Assembly (NCBI GenBank): GCA_034008185.1
Contig: CM067081.1
Location: 103,921,265 to 103,985,264 of the forward strand
DNA length: 64,000 nucleotides
From: Gorsachius magnificus
Taxonomy: Eukaryota; Chordata; Aves; Pelecaniformes; Ardeidae
Direction of reading: 5' to 3'
Numbering within the stretch: position 1 is the stretch's first letter; the number at the start of each line of letters is the position of its first letter. Of this stretch, positions 60,246 through 64,000 are shown piece after piece. The notes beneath the pieces are model-generated. The model saw only the letters and a list, made by a program, of their open reading frames with translations. It had not been told where the DNA came from and ran no database searches. Made by a program: the position numbers and the translations under genes.

Positions 60246-63200
60246 TTTCTCTCCTCTAGATTACTCCTGTTAGCAACCCACTAACCACCCAGAGAGTAGC
60301 AGTTGGGTATCAGCACAGAGGGCTGCAATAACCCCAGATCTCTCACCTGAGCTGGATGGGTCCCTTTCACGTGCCCCAGTCAGGAGAGAGGAGAGCCAGA
60401 GGACTGCTGCCAGCCTCCATGGAGGCATCCAGAGCCAACCTGCATGGACCTGGAGGAAGGAGAGGCAGGCTACCATGGTGGAAGACCAAATCAGAAGCAT
60501 CTCTCCTTGGAGGCAACTGACAGCGTCGTCATTGGAAACAAAACTGTCCTCCTGTTGCTGAAGCTGGGGACAAGCTCAGTCGTGGTAGGGATGCCTATAC
60601 CCTCTGGGAGAGAGTTACTCCCCAACAGATGATGCACTGAGCATCATGTGAATGAGGCCTAACGACACTTGAAACAACTTAGCTGCAAAGAGAGATCAGG
60701 CAGGGAAAGAAGGTGTCTAAAATAAGCAATAGGAGGAAGGCCAGTCCATAGTCCCCATTCATCCTGTTGCATAAAATTCCATTTAATTTATTGTGCCATT
60801 GACCAGATCCCAGTGTTAGGTCACAAAACAAAGATGCTGAAGGCTCTGCCAGTCTGGTATTTGTGTAATCAACACAGGGAGGGAGGAGGGTCAGAGGCAC
60901 GCTGTATTTCACCAGTAGCTTTCTTAGGGCTACGCTCTCTCCTCACATTAGTTGTTCTATGATTTCCAGCTATACTGGAGGACATGTAGGATAATATAAC
61001 ATCATACCCTTCTATAGAAGCCATGTTTTTCATAGTCAATTGCATTTTAAAACTCCCCTACTTTCCTCTGAACCATTTGACATTGGTTCATGTTTGCAAA
61101 GGGTTTCAGTGCAGGCTAAATGCTCATCTTTTTTGAAACATGTTATTACTAATAAAATCAGGCCTTCTCTCTCCAAAACAGTTTATACTTACATTTGGGC
61201 ATCTATTCTACACAGAACATGCACACTCGAACAGAAACCGTTTAGGTTACCACGATTTTATAAAAGAAAACTTTAAATACATGGATTTTACTTTGCAAAG
61301 ACTGACTGCAGCGGAACAGTTCAGTTCAGCATCGCTACTTGTGGAGCCCTTGACGCTTCTGCTCATGTTGGCAAAGGAGGGTGCCAACTGCAGGTAGTTC
61401 TGTAGCACACAGCCTATCTATGACCAACCAGCACGCTTTATGTAAACCTGTGAAAAGCTGCTGATGGCAGAGCCTCTAATAATGTGATCTGAATTTCAGT
61501 AGTTTCTTGATCCAAACATGGAGTGACTTTACTGCACCTTTCCCGATGTATTTCTTTTCCTTCTGTAGATCTGGGTGAATAAGAGGTATTTCACCATACA
61601 CATTGTGAATGTGCTTGCATTTTTAGGGTAGGTTTTTTGCTTGGAAAAACTTAATGTTATTTTTGAGCTATACAAGAATCAACAAGCAAAAAAGCCCAAA
61701 GATTTATGAAAACATATACACATGATATAGAGTTTAACCAAAAGCCTTATCGAACTACAATTACCCTGAATAATATCTGCTTATGAGACACCCCAGTGCT
61801 AGTAGACCAGAACAGATTCTTTGTATGTATATATTAGGCACAGTGTGCAAGTACTCTGCACGCTCCCAAAGCAATCCAGGAGCATATAGACTACTACACT
61901 GGCAAATTAACTAATAAAATAGCAATACGCACACAGGTACTCGAGGGCTTAAGGGGAAATTTTAGTTTGATTGTTCATAGAAGAAGAGTGCATTCTCTAA
62001 TAAATTTTTAGAAAATGAGCTGAATACATTCTAGGATATTTTGTTGAAGGCTAAATCCACTTGGAAATGAAAGAAAACAGGTTCCAATTACTCATGTGTA
62101 CCTCATAGCTACAAATTACTGTTTGCAGACTCTATAAAGTGGTAGCTTATATTTAGCTAGAAAGCAGATAGAAACTATCACTCATAATAATTTCCTGCTT
62201 TGATGGATGGAGAATGAAAAGAAAGAAAAAAAACCCCCACAAACCCCAACCCCCCCACCAAAACACAACCCCCAACCCCCTAAACCCTAACTCAGCAAGA
62301 CTGAAAAATTTCCTTTGAGCTTAATTTTGGTAAGCAACTTAAACATTTGCCTTCTAGATAAGCTTGTCTCCTTGAGCTCGCTCTGCATCAGTTACTGAAA
62401 GTGTATAGATTATATTGCACACACTCACCCAAGCAAGCTACATGGAGCTGAGACCTGACGCAGATCTCATGTATCAGCACCAGCAACATACAAACCCAAG
62501 TATTATGTAGCGTATAAGAGCAACTCATATATACATACCCCTAACATTTGTATGTCAGTAACATCTAAGAACAACTTTACAGGGGTTCAGACTTCCATTG
62601 GTACTAAGCATTTGAAACCTACTGTATTTGGAACTGAAAATGCATTCCAAATGAATCTAAAAATGCTCATATTTGGAAATATTTAATTAAGTCATTCTAA
62701 TTAACATCTAGTCAGTCTTTAAATGAATGATATGTATGCACCACTGTTATGCCATCTTAATATGCTTTTGTCCTAGCATCTCCTTGGTTTTATTAAAATT
62801 TTAATAACTTTTAAAGCAAGGGAATTATGTCTGATATTGGCTAAGTTATGGCTAAATTAGAAGCTAGCTGTCTACATCAACAGCTGAAATTATGCCCCCT
62901 TGAAATCTGACAGTTTTTTTAATTCAGTGTTCCAGACTAGGTTGCCATAGACTGTCTTTGCTCTCCTTAAAGGTAATAAATCTATTTTTAGGCTAGAATA
63001 TATTTCTGTAGCTGATTTTAAAAATAATATCAAATAAGAATACCATGTGATTCCAGTTGTAGTTATATTGTCAAGATTCTGACACAAGCCCCTAGAAACA
63101 AGATCTAAAACTGCCGACATATCTGCAAGTGTAGCATAGGAATAGTGGTGCTGCAGTAATTTTAAAGTTGTTATTAGCAAACATTTCTAAGAAAAAATGC

Positions 63201-64000
63201 ATTGGTGATAGCAAATAATTATTATCTTTGAAATCTCTCAGTGCTATCAGTTTTGATACAGTATTCCTTTTATGCAATCTTTACATCTTTGTGTGAAAGC
63301 CTGAGGCAATCAAGCATGAAAACCAGCGGTTGAGGGCAGCACTGGTAGGGATGTAGTCATTTAGCTTCAGATGACCAGCTCATACCAAACTATGTTAGTC
63401 CAGCATCCGAAGGAATACTGTGATGGGAGCAGATATTTGGCTGCAATGCCCTCCATGCTGCGATACCCATCCCAGGTGCCTTCTTGTTGACCTGAGTGAT
63501 TTCTTTATCAGGAAGCAGCCATTTAGTTTTCATCTGAGACCAAATCAATGCATTTGCTTCCTTGTCACCTAGCAAAATCAAAGCAGCTTCTCTGCAAGTG
63601 AGAGACAATTACTGATGGATGTAGGGAACAAAACAACAGATTGCTGCAGTTTTGTTTTCCATGATGGGCTGTGGTTTCACATGTGCTGGTGGGTATTGCT
63701 GAAGCCAGTCTGGACCACAGAGTGCCCTCTTCACCCACAGACACCACTCCTGCCCCCAGCCTAGCCCTTCGTTGCTCCAGCACAGTTGTTTGTGTGGCTC
63801 CGTGCTGAACCAGGTGGGGAATGGATTTGTCCAAAAGGATCTCAGTTTGAAGAAATAGTTTTTTTCAGCTGGGTCTGTTCCCTTATCCGACTCACCATGT
63901 GGCTGCACACCCAGCTGTGCTGGGCACAGGGCAGTCTGCAAGTGGGAATGAGAAGCAAGGGGCAGGACTTGCTTAGACACTGAAAATTGTGTGATGAGGG
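60246..64000. other. Noncoding interval to the window end
   Basis: No gene is supported. The only low-complexity feature is the C-rich tract at 62231-62292 (listed separately). Frames of 70-123 codons near 63390-63983 overlap on both strands, have no recognisable domain, and may reflect a modest local GC rise. Confidence 0.5.
62231..62292 (-). repeat. C-rich tract with telomere-like CCCTAAACCCTAAC
   Basis: An A-run leads into repeated C3-C7 blocks separated by A-rich spacers, ending with CCCTAAACCCTAAC, close to two units of the vertebrate telomere C-strand repeat. The minus strand is therefore G-rich and could form a G-quadruplex. The match is too short to call an interstitial telomere with confidence. 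Confidence 0.55.

Noticed and set aside
1..64000. CRISPR arrays, prophage, insertion sequences, operons, rRNA
   Set aside because: No regularly spaced repeats, no bacterial-type gene density and no rRNA-like sequence. The repeats present are vertebrate, specifically avian, retroelements.

Overview
The window looks like a stretch of bird nuclear genome. The best evidence is its repeats: several copies of the 3' end of CR1 non-LTR retrotransposons, with the typical ending 'ggttggactagatgacct...' then 'attctatg' units, and two LTR-type repeats of kinds I associate with avian endogenous retroviruses (one complete solo LTR with a perfect 5-bp target duplication, one truncated copy). The background is AT-rich and CpG-poor, with vertebrate-type microsatellites. 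There are no operons, ribosome binding sites or bacterial-type genes. The reading frames present are mostly short and look like chance, transposon or GC-rich artefacts.

Layout. 1-11 kb: AT-rich sequence with two CR1 3' ends (580-763, 1150-1376), a perfect 16-bp inverted repeat (328-343/486-501), a solo LTR (3766-4335), a CCTCT pentanucleotide array (7084-7168) and a 19-bp tandem repeat that creates two perfect three-unit heat-shock-element matches (8145-8194). 11.2-12.6 kb: a strong CpG island, the only clear gene-associated feature, very probably the promoter and first exon of a gene whose identity and direction I cannot decide. 12.6-26.6 kb: noncoding, with a perfect TATA-box match (16240) and a small dense CpG cluster (24111-24318). 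26.6-29.6 kb: a transposon-rich block, with an LTR-type repeat carrying an internal minisatellite followed by an 870-bp CR1 copy that still shows broken ORF2 reading frames. 29.6-46.4 kb: noncoding, with a purine-rich GAAA/GGAA tract, a perfect 41-bp tandem duplication, and a 99-bp segment at 35161-35259 with good splice signals on both sides and one open phase. 46.4-64 kb: a reverse-strand CR1, an unidentified pseudogene-like reading frame on the minus strand (51215-51607), an old diverged CR1 (59790-60245) and G- or C-rich tracts.

How the parts relate. Most of the window is probably intronic or intergenic DNA next to the CpG-island promoter. If the gene runs rightward, the 50 kb to its right could be a long first intron and the 35.16-kb segment one of its exons; this is inference. 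I recognised no complete protein-coding gene, rRNA, tRNA or CRISPR array and give no gene symbols.
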